Source: Nocardioides halotolerans DSM 19273 (GTDB lineage: Bacteria; Actinomycetota; Actinomycetes; Propionibacteriales; Nocardioidaceae). Taken from it: a stretch of DNA of 35,566 nt. The notes beneath the pieces are model-generated. The model saw nothing but the letters and a program-made list of their open reading frames with translations. It was not told the DNA's origin and ran no database searches. The first letter of the stretch is position 1. Each line of letters begins with the position of its first letter. Below, piece by piece: positions 14,872 through 22,854 of the stretch. The translations under genes and the position numbers were made by a program. Where the stretch lies: positions 637,929 through 673,494 of the forward strand of contig NZ_KE383923.1 in NCBI RefSeq assembly GCF_000422805.1, given 5' to 3'.

Positions 14872-14877
14872 ACGCTA
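14872..14877 (-). promoter_or_regulatory. Leaderless -10 element of the MoxR-VWA operon
   Basis: TAGCGT on the minus strand, six bases before GTG 14865. No convincing -35 is seen. Confidence 0.5.
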
Positions 14878-14929
14878 CTCAGCGCCACAACAACTGGACG
14901 CCGTCTCCGGTTAGGTCGTACGGCGGCCG

Positions 14930-15307
14930 CTACTCCGGGCCGGCGGCGCCCGCACCGACGAGCCCCGGCAGCGCGCGCACCACGTCGGACGGCAGCGTGA
15001 GGCCGTCGGGGCTGGCCGGGTCCACGGCCAGCCACAGGTCGTCGGACGGCCAGCCCGCAGCGAGCTGCGCCACGGCGATCTCGATCGCGGACGCCGGGTC
15101 GGCGCCGGCGGAGGCCAGGGCCTCCGACGAGGTGAACACCGGCACGAAGTGGTTGCCGTCCTGCTCGATCACCGGCAGGGCGATCGCGCCCTCCGGCGGC
15201 GGCTCGGCTCCTTCGGGCAGCTCCTGCGGCAGGAAGGCGGTGCTCTGCGCGAGCTCGGTCAGCACCTGCTGGGCGTCGGGGATCAGGTCAGGGTTGGGTT
15301 CGGACAT
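14930..15307 (-). CDS. SseB-like N-terminal domain protein
   Basis: 125 residues. It matches the SseB protein N-terminal domain pattern: an acidic start, a small hydrophobic core with LPVIEQDGNHFVPVFTSSEAL, and a late WLAVDPASPDGLTLP segment. The actinobacterial family is widespread; the role is unknown. ATG 15307 is the start; no strong ribosome site. It diverges from the YchJ-like gene, with 91 bases between them. Confidence 0.75.
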   Translation of the reverse strand: MSEPNPDLIPDAQQVLTELAQSTAFLPQELPEGAEPPPEGAIALPVIEQDGNHFVPVFTSSEALASAGADPASAIEIAVAQLAAGWPSDDLWLAVDPASPDGLTLPSDVVRALPGLVGAGAAGPE

Positions 15308-15386
15308 CCAGGAACGGTGACCATCGAGCCGATCTCCATTCCCCGTGGCCGCGATTTGTCTACCGAGGCTCGTGCTGGTGGGTGGC

Positions 15387-15392
15387 TAGCGT
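15387..15392 (+). promoter_or_regulatory. Leaderless -10 element of the YchJ-like gene
   Basis: TAGCGT followed by ggagtc and ATG 15399. The same spacing and the same ggagtc occur at 19393-19405. Confidence 0.55.
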
Positions 15393-15398
15393 GGAGTC

Positions 15399-15782
15399 AT
15401 GGGACGCGTCGACTGCCCGTGCGGCTCCCTCGAACGCTACGACGCGTGCTGCGGCCGTCTGCACCGCAGGCAGGCCGAGGCGGAGACCGCCGAGGAGCTG
15501 ATGCGCTCGCGCTACGCGGCGTACGCCGTCGGCGACCTCGACCACGTCTTCCGCACCTGGCACCCGCGCACCCGGCCCGACACGATCGAGCCCGACCCGA
15601 CGCTCACCTGGACCGGGCTGACGGTCCTCAACGTCCTCGCCGGCGGCACCGGGGAGGACGCCGGCGAGGTGGAGTTCGAGGCGGCGTACGAGCGCGCCGG
15701 ACGTCCGGGCCGCCGCCGCGAGCGGAGCCGCTTCGAGCGCCGCCGCGGTCGATGGGTCTACGTCGACGGCGTGCTCAGCTAG
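15399..15782 (+). CDS. YchJ/UPF0225-family protein with SEC-C motif
   Basis: 127 residues. The N-terminus carries the SEC-C zinc motif (CPCGS, then YDACCGRLH, about residues 6-21), followed by the conserved LMRSRYAAYAVGDLDHVFRTWHP segment of the NTF2-like YchJ domain and a FERRRGRWVYVDG end. Function is not established for the family. The start ATG 15399 is supported by TAGCGT six bases upstream. Its stop overlaps the 3' end of the convergent VOC gene by eight bases. Confidence 0.88.
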   Translation: MGRVDCPCGSLERYDACCGRLHRRQAEAETAEELMRSRYAAYAVGDLDHVFRTWHPRTRPDTIEPDPTLTWTGLTVLNVLAGGTGEDAGEVEFEAAYERAGRPGRRRERSRFERRRGRWVYVDGVLS

Positions 15783-16191
15783 CGCTGCCAGAGCCGGAGA
15801 TGTTGACCAGCCAGTTGATGCCGAACTTGTCCTTGAGCTGCCCGAATGCGTCGCCCCAGGGCGCCACCTCGAGTGGCACGTCGACGTGGCCTCCATCGGC
15901 GAGCCCGTCCCAATAACCGCGCAGCAGGTCGTCCTCGTCGCCACTGAGGCTGATGTGGCCGTTGGGTGTGTGCTCGCCGGGGCTGTCTGCGGCCATGATC
16001 GTGAAGCCCGCGTCGCTGGTGAGCTGGGAGTGCATGACGCCGTCGGCCGGGATCGGGTTGCCTTCGTGCTCGGTCATGCCCATCTCGCCGAACGTCATGA
16101 CGGTGAGCTCCCCGCCGAAGACGGACTGGTAGAACGCCATCGCCTCGGCGGTGTCGCCGTCGAAGTTGAGGTAGGGGTTGAGGATCGCCAT
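15775..16191 (-). CDS. PhnB-like VOC protein
   Basis: 138 residues with a single VOC domain of the PhnB/3-demethylubiquinone-methyltransferase-like type: NPYLNFDGDTAEAMAFYQSVFGGEL at the start, ADSPGEHTPNGHISLSGD in the middle and WGDAFGQLKDKFGINWLVNI at the end. Many such proteins have unknown substrates. ATG 16191 has a clear AGGAGA site; a longer N-terminal extension is not needed. Convergent overlap with the YchJ-like gene. Confidence 0.88.
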   Translation of the reverse strand: MAILNPYLNFDGDTAEAMAFYQSVFGGELTVMTFGEMGMTEHEGNPIPADGVMHSQLTSDAGFTIMAADSPGEHTPNGHISLSGDEDDLLRGYWDGLADGGHVDVPLEVAPWGDAFGQLKDKFGINWLVNISGSGSAS

Positions 16192-16258
16192 GTCATCTCC
16201 TGGTCGGTTGGTGCGGTTGACGCTAACCAGACCCGCCGACAGCGCGGCACTCATCGCG

Positions 16259-17443
16259 CTAACGGCTGAGGAGCACCGACGAGCCGTGGCCGAACAGGCC
16301 CTGGTTGGCCGTGATGCCGACCCGCGCGCCCTCCACCTGGCGGCCGGTCGCCTGGCCGCGCAGCTGCCAGGTCACCTCGCACACCTGGGCCAGCGCTTGC
16401 GCCGGGACCGCCTCGCCGAAGCAGGCGAGCCCGCCCGAGGGGTTCACCGGGATCCGGCCGCCGATGGTGGTCTCGCCGGCCCGGAGCAGCGACTCGGCCT
16501 CGCCGCGCCCGCACAGGGCGAGGTCCTCCATCCAGTCCAGCTCGAGCGCGGTCGAGAGGTCGTAGACCTCGGCCAGGCCGACGTCCTCCGGCCCGATGCC
16601 GGCCTCCTCGTAGGCCGCGTGGGCGATCGACTCCTTGAAGGTCAGCTCCGGAGCCCCGCCGGTGCTCGCGTCGGTCGAGAGGCTGGGCATGTCGAGGATC
16701 GTGTTGGGGAACGTCGGCGTCACCGTGGAGACCGCGTTGATGCGCACCGGGTCGGCGAGCCCGAGCTTCCTCGCGAACTCGGTGCTGGCGACCACCACCG
16801 CGGCCGCGCCGTCGGAGGTCGCGCAGATGTCGAGCAGGTGCAGGGGGTCGGAGACCACGGCGCTCTCGAGCACGTCGGAGACCGAGACCTCCTTGCGATA
16901 GCGGGCGTTCGGGTTCTCCAGCCCGTGCCGGGCGTTCTTCACCTTCACCGCGGCGAAGTCCTCCGGCGTGGCGCCGTAGAGGTCCATCCGCCGGCGCGCG
17001 TAGAGCGCGAAGTACGCCGGGTTCGTCATCCCGAGCAGCCGGAACCGCAGCCAGTCGGGGTCGTCCCACCGCTCCCCCGCGTTGGGGGCGAGGAACCCCT
17101 TCGGCGTGGTGTCCGCGCCGACCACGAGCGCGACCTCGGAGAGCCCCGCCAGGATCCGCGCCCGTGCGGTGTCGAGCGCCTGGGCGCCGGTCGCGCACGC
17201 GGCGTACGACGTGGCGACGCGGGCGCCGTTCCAGCCGAGCGCCTGGGCGAACGTCGCGCCGGCGACGTAGCCGGCGTAGCCGTTGCGGACCGTCTCGCCG
17301 CCGACCACGAGGTCGACCTGGCTCCAGTCGATGCCGGCGTCGTCGAGCGCCGCGCGGGCGGCCACCACGCCGTACTCGGTGAACGGCCGGCCCCACTTGC
17401 CCCACGGGTGCATGCCCACCCCGAGGACCGCCACCTCGCTCAC
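16259..17443 (-). CDS. Thiolase-like (SCP2/Ltp-type) lipid-transfer protein or aldolase subunit
   Basis: 394 residues with a thiolase fold: the nucleophile motif SYAACATGAQAL with Cys83, a central ATSDGAAAVVVAS segment (209-220) and NPSGGL at 334-339. The usual GHPxGA histidine motif after NPSGGL is replaced by ACFGEA, and the EVHDAF-like position is EVYDLS (292-297). Thus a biosynthetic or degradative thiolase reaction is unlikely. Thiolase-like proteins paired with a DUF35 protein act in steroid side-chain loss as retro-aldolases (Ltp2 type) or bind acyl-CoA. GTG 17443 overlaps the DUF35 stop by GTGA. The KstR-like palindrome upstream suits a role in sterol or related lipid breakdown. Substrate unproven. 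Confidence 0.85.
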   Translation of the reverse strand: MSEVAVLGVGMHPWGKWGRPFTEYGVVAARAALDDAGIDWSQVDLVVGGETVRNGYAGYVAGATFAQALGWNGARVATSYAACATGAQALDTARARILAGLSEVALVVGADTTPKGFLAPNAGERWDDPDWLRFRLLGMTNPAYFALYARRRMDLYGATPEDFAAVKVKNARHGLENPNARYRKEVSVSDVLESAVVSDPLHLLDICATSDGAAAVVVASTEFARKLGLADPVRINAVSTVTPTFPNTILDMPSLSTDASTGGAPELTFKESIAHAAYEEAGIGPEDVGLAEVYDLSTALELDWMEDLALCGRGEAESLLRAGETTIGGRIPVNPSGGLACFGEAVPAQALAQVCEVTWQLRGQATGRQVEGARVGITANQGLFGHGSSVLLSR

Positions 17444-17889
17444 TGGTCCGCCTCCTCGCCGAGCTCGGTCACGGGCTTCCAGCGCCAGATGAGCAGCTCG
17501 CCGTCGAGCGGCTCGACGACGAGCTCGACCTCGGCGCCGACATGGAGGTCCTTGACGCCGTAGCCGTCGGCCACCTGGCCGAGCACCGTCAGCCCCTCGT
17601 CGAGCTCGACCGCGGCGAGCGCGAACGGCTCGTAGGGGTCGGTGCGCGCGACGTAGGGCGCGGGCGGCTGGTACTGCGCGTCGGTGTAGCTCCACACCGT
17701 CCCGCGCCGGCTCAGCTCCGCGACCTCGAACTCGTCGCCGTCGCAGGTGGGGTTGCGGCAGAACGCCGCCCCGTCCGACGACGCCACCGGCGGGAAGTAC
17801 GTGGTCGCGCAGGTCGTGCACCGCGACCCGAGCAGCCGCGGCTCCGGCCCGGTGGTGAACCACCCCTCGACCGCTGGACCCAGGCTCAT
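17440..17889 (-). CDS. DUF35 OB-fold/Zn-ribbon partner of the thiolase-like protein
   Basis: 149 residues. An N-terminal helix leads to a zinc ribbon with cysteines in CTTC and FCRNPTC (about 24-50), then an OB-fold (GTVWSYTDAQYQPPAPY.., VLGQVADGYGVKDLHVGAEVEL). DUF35 proteins form complexes with thiolase-like partners and bind acyl-CoA. ATG 17889 is preceded by CCGGAGG. The gene is first in a two-gene operon with the thiolase-like gene. Confidence 0.88.
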   Translation of the reverse strand: MSLGPAVEGWFTTGPEPRLLGSRCTTCATTYFPPVASSDGAAFCRNPTCDGDEFEVAELSRRGTVWSYTDAQYQPPAPYVARTDPYEPFALAAVELDEGLTVLGQVADGYGVKDLHVGAEVELVVEPLDGELLIWRWKPVTELGEEADQ

Positions 17890-17904
17890 GCCGCCTCCGG
17901 AAAC

Positions 17905-17924
17905 TAGAACGTGTTCTCATTCTA
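17905..17924 (-). promoter_or_regulatory. KstR-like palindromic operator with overlapping promoter
   Basis: 17905-17918 reads TAGAACGTGTTCTC, a near-perfect palindrome that fits the KstR-type pattern TnnAACnnGTTnnA except at the last base. On the minus strand a TAGAAT -10 (17924-17919) adjoins it, so a bound repressor would cover the start of transcription of the DUF35-thiolase operon. KstR and related TetR-type lipid regulators are known to bind such sites; no regulator gene is in the window. Confidence 0.55.
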
Positions 17925-17951
17925 AGGCACGGTCACGCGGGTGCGGCGCGG

Positions 17952-19364
17952 CTACTCCCGCGTCCCGGCCAGGAACGCCAGCAGGTCCTGACGGGTCAGC
18001 ACGCCGACCGGCTTGCCGTCCTCCTGCACGAGCACGGCGTCGGCGCTCTCGAGCATCGCCACGGCGTCGCGGGCGTCCTCGGTCGAGCCGACGGTCGGCA
18101 GCGGCGGGCTCATGTGGTCCTCGACGCGGTCGGTGAGGCGCGCGGTGCCGGCGTAGAGTGCGTCGAGCAGCGCCCGGTCGGAGACCGAGCCGGCCACCTC
18201 GGCCGCGACGATCGGCGGCTCGGCGCGGACGACGGGCATCTGCGAGACGGCGTACTCCTGGAGGATCGCGACCGCCTCGGCGATGGTCTCGTTGGGGTGG
18301 GTGTGGACGAGGTCGGGCAGCCGGCCGTCCTTGCCGCGCAGCACCTCGCCGACGGTCTGGGTGTGATCGCGCAGCGCCTCGGTCGGGAAGCCGTACTGCG
18401 CCAGCCAGTCGTCGTTGAAGACCTTGGTCAGGTAGCCGCGGCCGCTGTCGGGGAGCAGCACGACGATCACCGCGTCGCGCTGCCCGGCGGCGGCGAGCTC
18501 CTGGGCGAGCTGCCGGGCGGCGTACGCCGCCATGCCCGACGAGCCGCCGACGAGAAGGGCCTCCTCGCGGGCCAGCCGCCGGGTGAAGGCGAACGAGTCG
18601 GCGTCGGACACCTCGATCACGCGGTCGGCGACCGACCGGTCGTAGGTCTCGGGCCAGAAGTCCTCGCCGACGCCCTCGACGAGGTAGGGCCGCCCCGAGC
18701 CGCCGGAGTAGACCGAGCCGGCGGGGTCGGCGCCGACGACCTGGATGTCAGGGTTCTGCTCCTTGAGGAAGCGGCCGACGCCGCTGATCGTGCCGCCGGT
18801 GCCCATGCCGGTCACGAAGTGGGTGATCCGGCCCTCGGTCTGCGCCCAGATCTCGGGCCCGGTCGACTCGTAGTGCGAGCGCGGGTTGTGCTGGTTGGAG
18901 TACTGGTCGGGCTTCCACGCGCCGGGCTGCGAGGCGAGCCGGTCGGAGACGTTGTAGTAGGAGTCGGGGTGCTCGGGCGCCACAGCGGTCGGGCACACGA
19001 CGACCTCGGCGCCGTAGGCCTTGAGCACGTTGCGCTTGTCCTCGCTCACCTTGTCGGGGCAGACGAACACGCACTTGTAGCCGCGCTGCTGGGCCACCAT
19101 CGCCAGCCCGACGCCGGTGTTGCCGGACGTCGGCTCGACGATCGTGCCGCCCGGCTGGAGCTCGCCCGAGGCCTCGGCGGCGTCGATCATCCGGGTGGCG
19201 ATGCGGTCCTTCACCGACCCGCCGGGGTTGAGGTACTCCACCTTCGCGAGGACGAGCGGCCCGTCACCTCCGTCACCGCCGCCCGCAGGCAGGTCGAGGG
19301 TCTGGCGGAGCCGGACCAGCGGGGTGTTGCCGATCAGGTCGAGGACTGAGTTGGCGTACTGCAC
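17952..19364 (-). CDS. cbs: Cystathionine beta-synthase
   Basis: 470 residues: a PLP-dependent core plus two C-terminal CBS domains. PLP lysine in NPGGSVKDR (Lys52), substrate loop EPTSGNTGVG at 77-86, phosphate loop GTGGTISG at 188-195, and regulatory CBS repeats from about 340 to the end (MPVVRAEPPIV.., AVLVQEDGKPVGVLTRQDLLAFL). It condenses serine and homocysteine to cystathionine in transsulfuration; O-acetylserine-using paralogues lack this tail. GTG 19364 fits family N-termini (xQYANSVLDLIGNTPLVRL) with an AAGGA site. It diverges from the SGNH hydrolase gene with 40 bases between. Confidence 0.92.
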   Translation of the reverse strand: MQYANSVLDLIGNTPLVRLRQTLDLPAGGGDGGDGPLVLAKVEYLNPGGSVKDRIATRMIDAAEASGELQPGGTIVEPTSGNTGVGLAMVAQQRGYKCVFVCPDKVSEDKRNVLKAYGAEVVVCPTAVAPEHPDSYYNVSDRLASQPGAWKPDQYSNQHNPRSHYESTGPEIWAQTEGRITHFVTGMGTGGTISGVGRFLKEQNPDIQVVGADPAGSVYSGGSGRPYLVEGVGEDFWPETYDRSVADRVIEVSDADSFAFTRRLAREEALLVGGSSGMAAYAARQLAQELAAAGQRDAVIVVLLPDSGRGYLTKVFNDDWLAQYGFPTEALRDHTQTVGEVLRGKDGRLPDLVHTHPNETIAEAVAILQEYAVSQMPVVRAEPPIVAAEVAGSVSDRALLDALYAGTARLTDRVEDHMSPPLPTVGSTEDARDAVAMLESADAVLVQEDGKPVGVLTRQDLLAFLAGTRE

Positions 19365-19392
19365 CCTGCTGATCCTTCCAGTTACCGGTCCG

Positions 19393-19398
19393 TAGCAT
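19393..19398 (+). promoter_or_regulatory. Leaderless -10 element of the SGNH-hydrolase gene
   Basis: TAGCAT, then ggagtc, then GTG 19405: the same geometry as at 15387-15399. Confidence 0.55.
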
Positions 19399-19404
19399 GG
19401 AGTC

Positions 19405-20460
19405 GTGGGGAAGGCCGGGGCCGCGCGCAAGCTCGCCTCCGCCGCGGCGTACGGCGGTGGCGGCCTGTCCGTGCTCGGCGGAGCGCTCTACGGCCTCCTG
19501 CGCGCCGAGGCCCAGCTCGCCCGCCGCACCATCGGGGAGCCAGGCGACGTGACGCCGCCCGACGCGACCGGCTGGTACGGCCGCGGCCGCCCCGGGCCTG
19601 CGCTCAAGATCGTGCTGCTGGGCGACTCCAGCGCCGCGGGGTACGGCGTCGAGCGGGTCGAGGACACGCCCGGAGCGCGCCTCGCCAGCGGTGCCGCGGA
19701 GCGCGCGCACCGCCGCGTCTACCTGCGCGCGTTCGCGAAGATCGGTGCGCGCTCCTCCGACCTGGCCGGCCAGCTCGACCAGGCGCTGCCGATCGAGCCC
19801 GACGTCGCCGTCGTCCTGATCGGCGCGAACGACGTCACCCACCGCGTCCGGCCGGCCAGCTCCGTCGGTGACCTCGTCGAGGCGGTCCGGCGGCTCCGCG
19901 AGGCCGGCGTGGCGGTCGTCGTCGGCACCTGCCCCGACCTCGGCACCGTCAAGCCGATCCCGGCGCCGCTCAAGCAGGTGGCCCGCACCTGGTCTCGGCG
20001 CCTCGCCGCCGCCCAGACCATCGCCGTCGTCGAGGGCGGTGGCCGGACGGTGTCGCTGGGCTCGGTGCTCGGTCCCGAGTTCGCCGCCGCGCCCGGGGTG
20101 ATGTTCGGCCCCGACCGGTTCCACCCCTCGGCCGCGGGCTACCGCGCGCTGGCCTCCGTGCTGCTGCCCTCCGTGCTCGCCGCGGTCGGCCTGATCCCCG
20201 ACGACGAGGCCGCGCCCGAGGCGCTGCGCGGCGAGGGCGTGCTGCCGATCACCGCCGCCGCCCTCCAGGCCGTCAACGTGCCCGGCACCGAGGTCGACGG
20301 CACCCAGGTCGCCGGCCGCTCCCGCGGCGTGCGTGGTCGTTGGGTCGAGCTGCGGCACCGCCGCAGCCAGCCGCAGTCGGAGGGCGAGGCGCCCGACACC
20401 AGCGAGGACCGCGAGGAGCACGACGAGGACGACGAGCCGGCGGGTACCACCACGGCGTGA
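19405..20460 (+). CDS. SGNH/GDSL-type hydrolase, membrane anchored or secreted
   Basis: 351 residues. An N-terminal hydrophobic Gly/Ala segment (about 11-32) could be an anchor. SGNH blocks: LLGDSSAAGYG with Ser75, an arginine-rich block II region, GANDVTH with Asn142 and DRFHPSAAGY with Asp236 and His239. All catalytic residues are present. It probably cleaves an ester of lipid or cell-wall glycan; the substrate is unknown. The last 60 residues are Arg- then Glu/Asp-rich and look disordered. The stop overlaps the GTG of the DinB gene by four bases. Confidence 0.88.
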   Translation: MGKAGAARKLASAAAYGGGGLSVLGGALYGLLRAEAQLARRTIGEPGDVTPPDATGWYGRGRPGPALKIVLLGDSSAAGYGVERVEDTPGARLASGAAERAHRRVYLRAFAKIGARSSDLAGQLDQALPIEPDVAVVLIGANDVTHRVRPASSVGDLVEAVRRLREAGVAVVVGTCPDLGTVKPIPAPLKQVARTWSRRLAAAQTIAVVEGGGRTVSLGSVLGPEFAAAPGVMFGPDRFHPSAAGYRALASVLLPSVLAAVGLIPDDEAAPEALRGEGVLPITAAALQAVNVPGTEVDGTQVAGRSRGVRGRWVELRHRRSQPQSEGEAPDTSEDREEHDEDDEPAGTTTA

Positions 20461-20951
20461 CCGAGACCCAGCGCGAGCCCGTCCCCCGCATCGACACGAG
20501 CGAGAAGGACACCGCGCTCGCCTTCCTCCGCTTCGCCCGCCACTGCCTGGTCAAGAAGACCGAGGGGCTCGACGACGAGCAGCTGCGCCGCACACTCGTG
20601 CCGTCGGGCACCTCCCTGCTCGGCTTGGTCCAGCACGTGACCGACGGCGAGCGGTGGTGGTTCGGCTACCACGTGGCCAAAGACGCACGGTGGTCCGACG
20701 TCGACTTCAGCATGGCGGTGCCGCCCGACCGTCCCGCGGCCGAGGTGTTCGCCGCCTTCGACGAGGCCGTCGCCGCGAGCGACGAGATCCTGGACGGCGT
20801 GACCGACCTCGACGCCCCGCTCGCCGCGCTCGTCGACGGCGAGCAGCTGAGCGTCCGCTGGGTGGTCGCCCACACGACCAGCGAGCTCGCCCGGCATGCC
20901 GGGCACGCCGACATCATCCGCGAGCTGATCGACGGGGTCACCGGACGCTGA
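20457..20951 (+). CDS. DinB-family protein, second copy
   Basis: 164 residues of the DUF664-like DinB type. Helical bundle with LVQHVTDGERWWFGYHV around residues 57-73 and HTTSELARHAGHADIIREL near the end, which supply the metal-ligand histidines. Same subfamily as the copy at 6351-6833, although the sequences have clearly diverged. GTG 20457 overlaps the SGNH stop (GTGA), so it is co-translated with the hydrolase. Activity unknown. Confidence 0.85.
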   Translation: MTETQREPVPRIDTSEKDTALAFLRFARHCLVKKTEGLDDEQLRRTLVPSGTSLLGLVQHVTDGERWWFGYHVAKDARWSDVDFSMAVPPDRPAAEVFAAFDEAVAASDEILDGVTDLDAPLAALVDGEQLSVRWVVAHTTSELARHAGHADIIRELIDGVTGR

Positions 20952-21101
20952 CTGGATGTGTCCCTTTCACGGCTGATTCAAGCCCGCGAGAAACACGCTC
21001 TCATGCCGATGTCGGAGGGAGCCCGACGGTGCCGATGCCCGGGCGTGACTCGAGGTTGCTGATGTGGGTTCGCAGGCACTGCGGCGGTGGATAGTTCTCC
21101 C

Positions 21102-21473
21102 ATGCGTCAACAGCCACAGCCTCGGTATCGCAGAGCAGCGGCATGGGTCTCCGCGTGCGCAGTTCTAGGTGTGGCCATTGCGCTGACGGCCTTCCTTGTC
21201 GGTCAGCGCCATCCACATGTCGTAGAGGATGACGTCAGCTGCCTCTCCGCAGAGGGCTCCATCTCGTGTGAGCTGGACGATGGCTGGACCATCGCAGTCC
21301 CGACAGATGTGAGCTGGACCGACACGCGTGGCTCCTCGCACTCTCGCGGCCGCCCTACCTGCCTTCCCCCGACCGGCCGAGGGCTGGAAGGACCCGTTCG
21401 GCTGACATGGATTCCTGTGACCGTCGACGGTGTGGGTTGGCGGCAGGTGCTGTCAGTGACCTGCTTGTCCTGA
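21102..21473 (+). CDS. Small single-pass or secreted protein, unknown
   Basis: 123 residues: a basic start (MRQQPQPRYRR), one hydrophobic segment (AAAWVSACAVLGVAIALTAF, about 12-31), then an extracytoplasmic domain with four cysteines (two in VSCLSAEGSISCEL, one each in RPTCLPP and VTCLS), possibly disulfide-bonded. ATG 21102 is supported by GATAGT six bases upstream. I do not recognise a family. Composition is less GC-rich than flanking operons. Confidence 0.55.
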   Translation: MRQQPQPRYRRAAAWVSACAVLGVAIALTAFLVGQRHPHVVEDDVSCLSAEGSISCELDDGWTIAVPTDVSWTDTRGSSHSRGRPTCLPPTGRGLEGPVRLTWIPVTVDGVGWRQVLSVTCLS

Positions 21474-21553
21474 GCACGGGGTCTGGCGCCCGACCCGGCG
21501 GAGCACCATGTCGCGACCTGCGCGATCCGCGCGATCAAGCCGACGTTAGGGCG

Positions 21554-21889
21554 CTAGTCGTCGTCCCAGCCCACGAGCACTTTGATCTCCCACGGTCCAC
21601 CTGGTCCGCTGCGCTCGGCGATGTGTCCTGGCGGCATCGTTGCGAGGTCAGCGATCGAACTGTTCATGGCTACGGCGTGTGCGATGTGAGCGATCTCTGA
21701 AGCGCCGGGCAGGTTCGGATCGCTGACACCGTCTCCGATCGCCCAGGAGCCATCAGGTGTATGAACCACTTCTCGGGCTGGAAGTTCTCCGGCCAGCACG
21801 GTCCGCTGGACGAACGCCCCGAGGTTCGAGGGAAACCGTCCGCCCTCGTAGGGGAACGGCAAGCGCTGGAAGATCTCCTCGTCGGTCAC
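21554..21889 (-). CDS. Hypothetical protein, unknown
   Basis: 111 residues from GTG 21889 (VTDEEIFQRLPFPYEGG). Conserved-looking blocks are FPSNLGAFVQRTVLAGE, VVHTPDGSWAIGDGVSDPNLPGA and LATMPPGHIAERSGPGGPWE. It has no signal peptide or membrane segment and reads like a folded cytoplasmic protein, perhaps an immunity-protein-like fold, but no family can be named. It lies alone between opposite-strand genes. Confidence 0.55.
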   Translation of the reverse strand: MTDEEIFQRLPFPYEGGRFPSNLGAFVQRTVLAGELPAREVVHTPDGSWAIGDGVSDPNLPGASEIAHIAHAVAMNSSIADLATMPPGHIAERSGPGGPWEIKVLVGWDDD

Positions 21890-22031
21890 GGCTACATGCT
21901 GACATCCGCAATGCGCCCGGACATGCCGCTGCCTGGGGCCGACTGCACACCCATCGAGAGGCGGCGAGGGGTAGGCAAAACCCCACCTCGGTTGGCGGTC
22001 CAGACCCATCGAGCGCGCGCCCCGGCGTTCC

Positions 22032-22037
22032 TAGCGT
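22032..22037 (+). promoter_or_regulatory. Leaderless -10 element of the ABC-FtsX-two-component operon
   Basis: TAGCGT seven bases before ATG 22045. An in-frame ATG at 22039 lies too close to the hexamer. Confidence 0.45.
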
Positions 22038-22044
22038 CATGGGC

Positions 22045-22854
22045 ATGAACTCACACACCAGTCAGCCCACACCCAGTGGTCCGCCGCCGGCCCTCGCCGT
22101 GCGCGGGCTCGCCCGGACGTACGGCGAGGGGGCCGGCGCCGTCCGGGCCCTCGCCGGGATCGACCTCACCTTCCCGACCGGCACCTTCACCGCGGTGATG
22201 GGCCCGTCGGGGTCGGGCAAGTCGACGTTCCTCACCTGCGCCGCCGGCCTCGAGCGCCCATCCGAGGGCCGCGTCGTCATCGCGGGCGAGGACGTCACCG
22301 ACTGGAGCGAGGAGGACCGCACCCGGCTGCGCCGCGAGCGGATCGGCTTCGTCTTCCAGTCCTTCCACCTGATGCCCTACCTCACCGCGGCGCAGAACGT
22401 CGGCCTCCCGCAGCGGCTCGCCGGCCACCGTCCCGACCGCAAGCGCGTGCAGGCGCTGCTCGACCGGGTCGGCCTCGGCGACCGCGCCGGCCACCTGCCC
22501 GCCGAGCTCTCCGGCGGCCAGCAGCAGCGCGTCGCCATCGCCCGCGCACTCGTCTCCGACCCGGCCGTGATCTTGGCCGACGAGCCCACCGGTGCGCTCG
22601 ACTCCGCCACCGCCCACGAGGTGCTCGCCCTGCTGCGCAGCAGCGTCGACGACGCCGGCCACGTCGGCGGCGGCCAGACCGTCGTGATGGTCACCCACGA
22701 CCCGGTCGCGGCGGCGTACGCAGACACGGTGGTCTTCCTCGTCGACGGCCGGATCGCCGGCACCATGGCCCGGCCGACCGCCGACGCCGTCGCCGGCCAG
22801 CTGGCCCACCTCGACGAGCTCGTCGCCGAGCACAGCATGGGGGCGGCGTCATGA
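22045..22854 (+). CDS. ABC transporter ATP-binding protein (MacB/LolD type)
   Basis: 269 residues. Walker A GPSGSGKST 53-61, Q-loop in FVFQSFHLMP, signature LSGGQQQR 155-162, Walker B VILADEP 175-181 and switch histidine in VMVTHDP. It is of the type that pairs with FtsX-like permeases and handles antimicrobial peptides, lipids or lipoproteins. Start ATG 22045 follows TAGCGT. The last four bases overlap the permease start (ATGA), so the pair form one transporter under the control of the downstream kinase and regulator. Confidence 0.9.
   Translation: MNSHTSQPTPSGPPPALAVRGLARTYGEGAGAVRALAGIDLTFPTGTFTAVMGPSGSGKSTFLTCAAGLERPSEGRVVIAGEDVTDWSEEDRTRLRRERIGFVFQSFHLMPYLTAAQNVGLPQRLAGHRPDRKRVQALLDRVGLGDRAGHLPAELSGGQQQRVAIARALVSDPAVILADEPTGALDSATAHEVLALLRSSVDDAGHVGGGQTVVMVTHDPVAAAYADTVVFLVDGRIAGTMARPTADAVAGQLAHLDELVAEHSMGAAS

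Noticed and set aside
20952..21101. Transposase remnant or RNA gene between DinB and the anchored protein
   Set aside because: No coding motif, tRNA arm set or inverted ends could be confirmed by eye.
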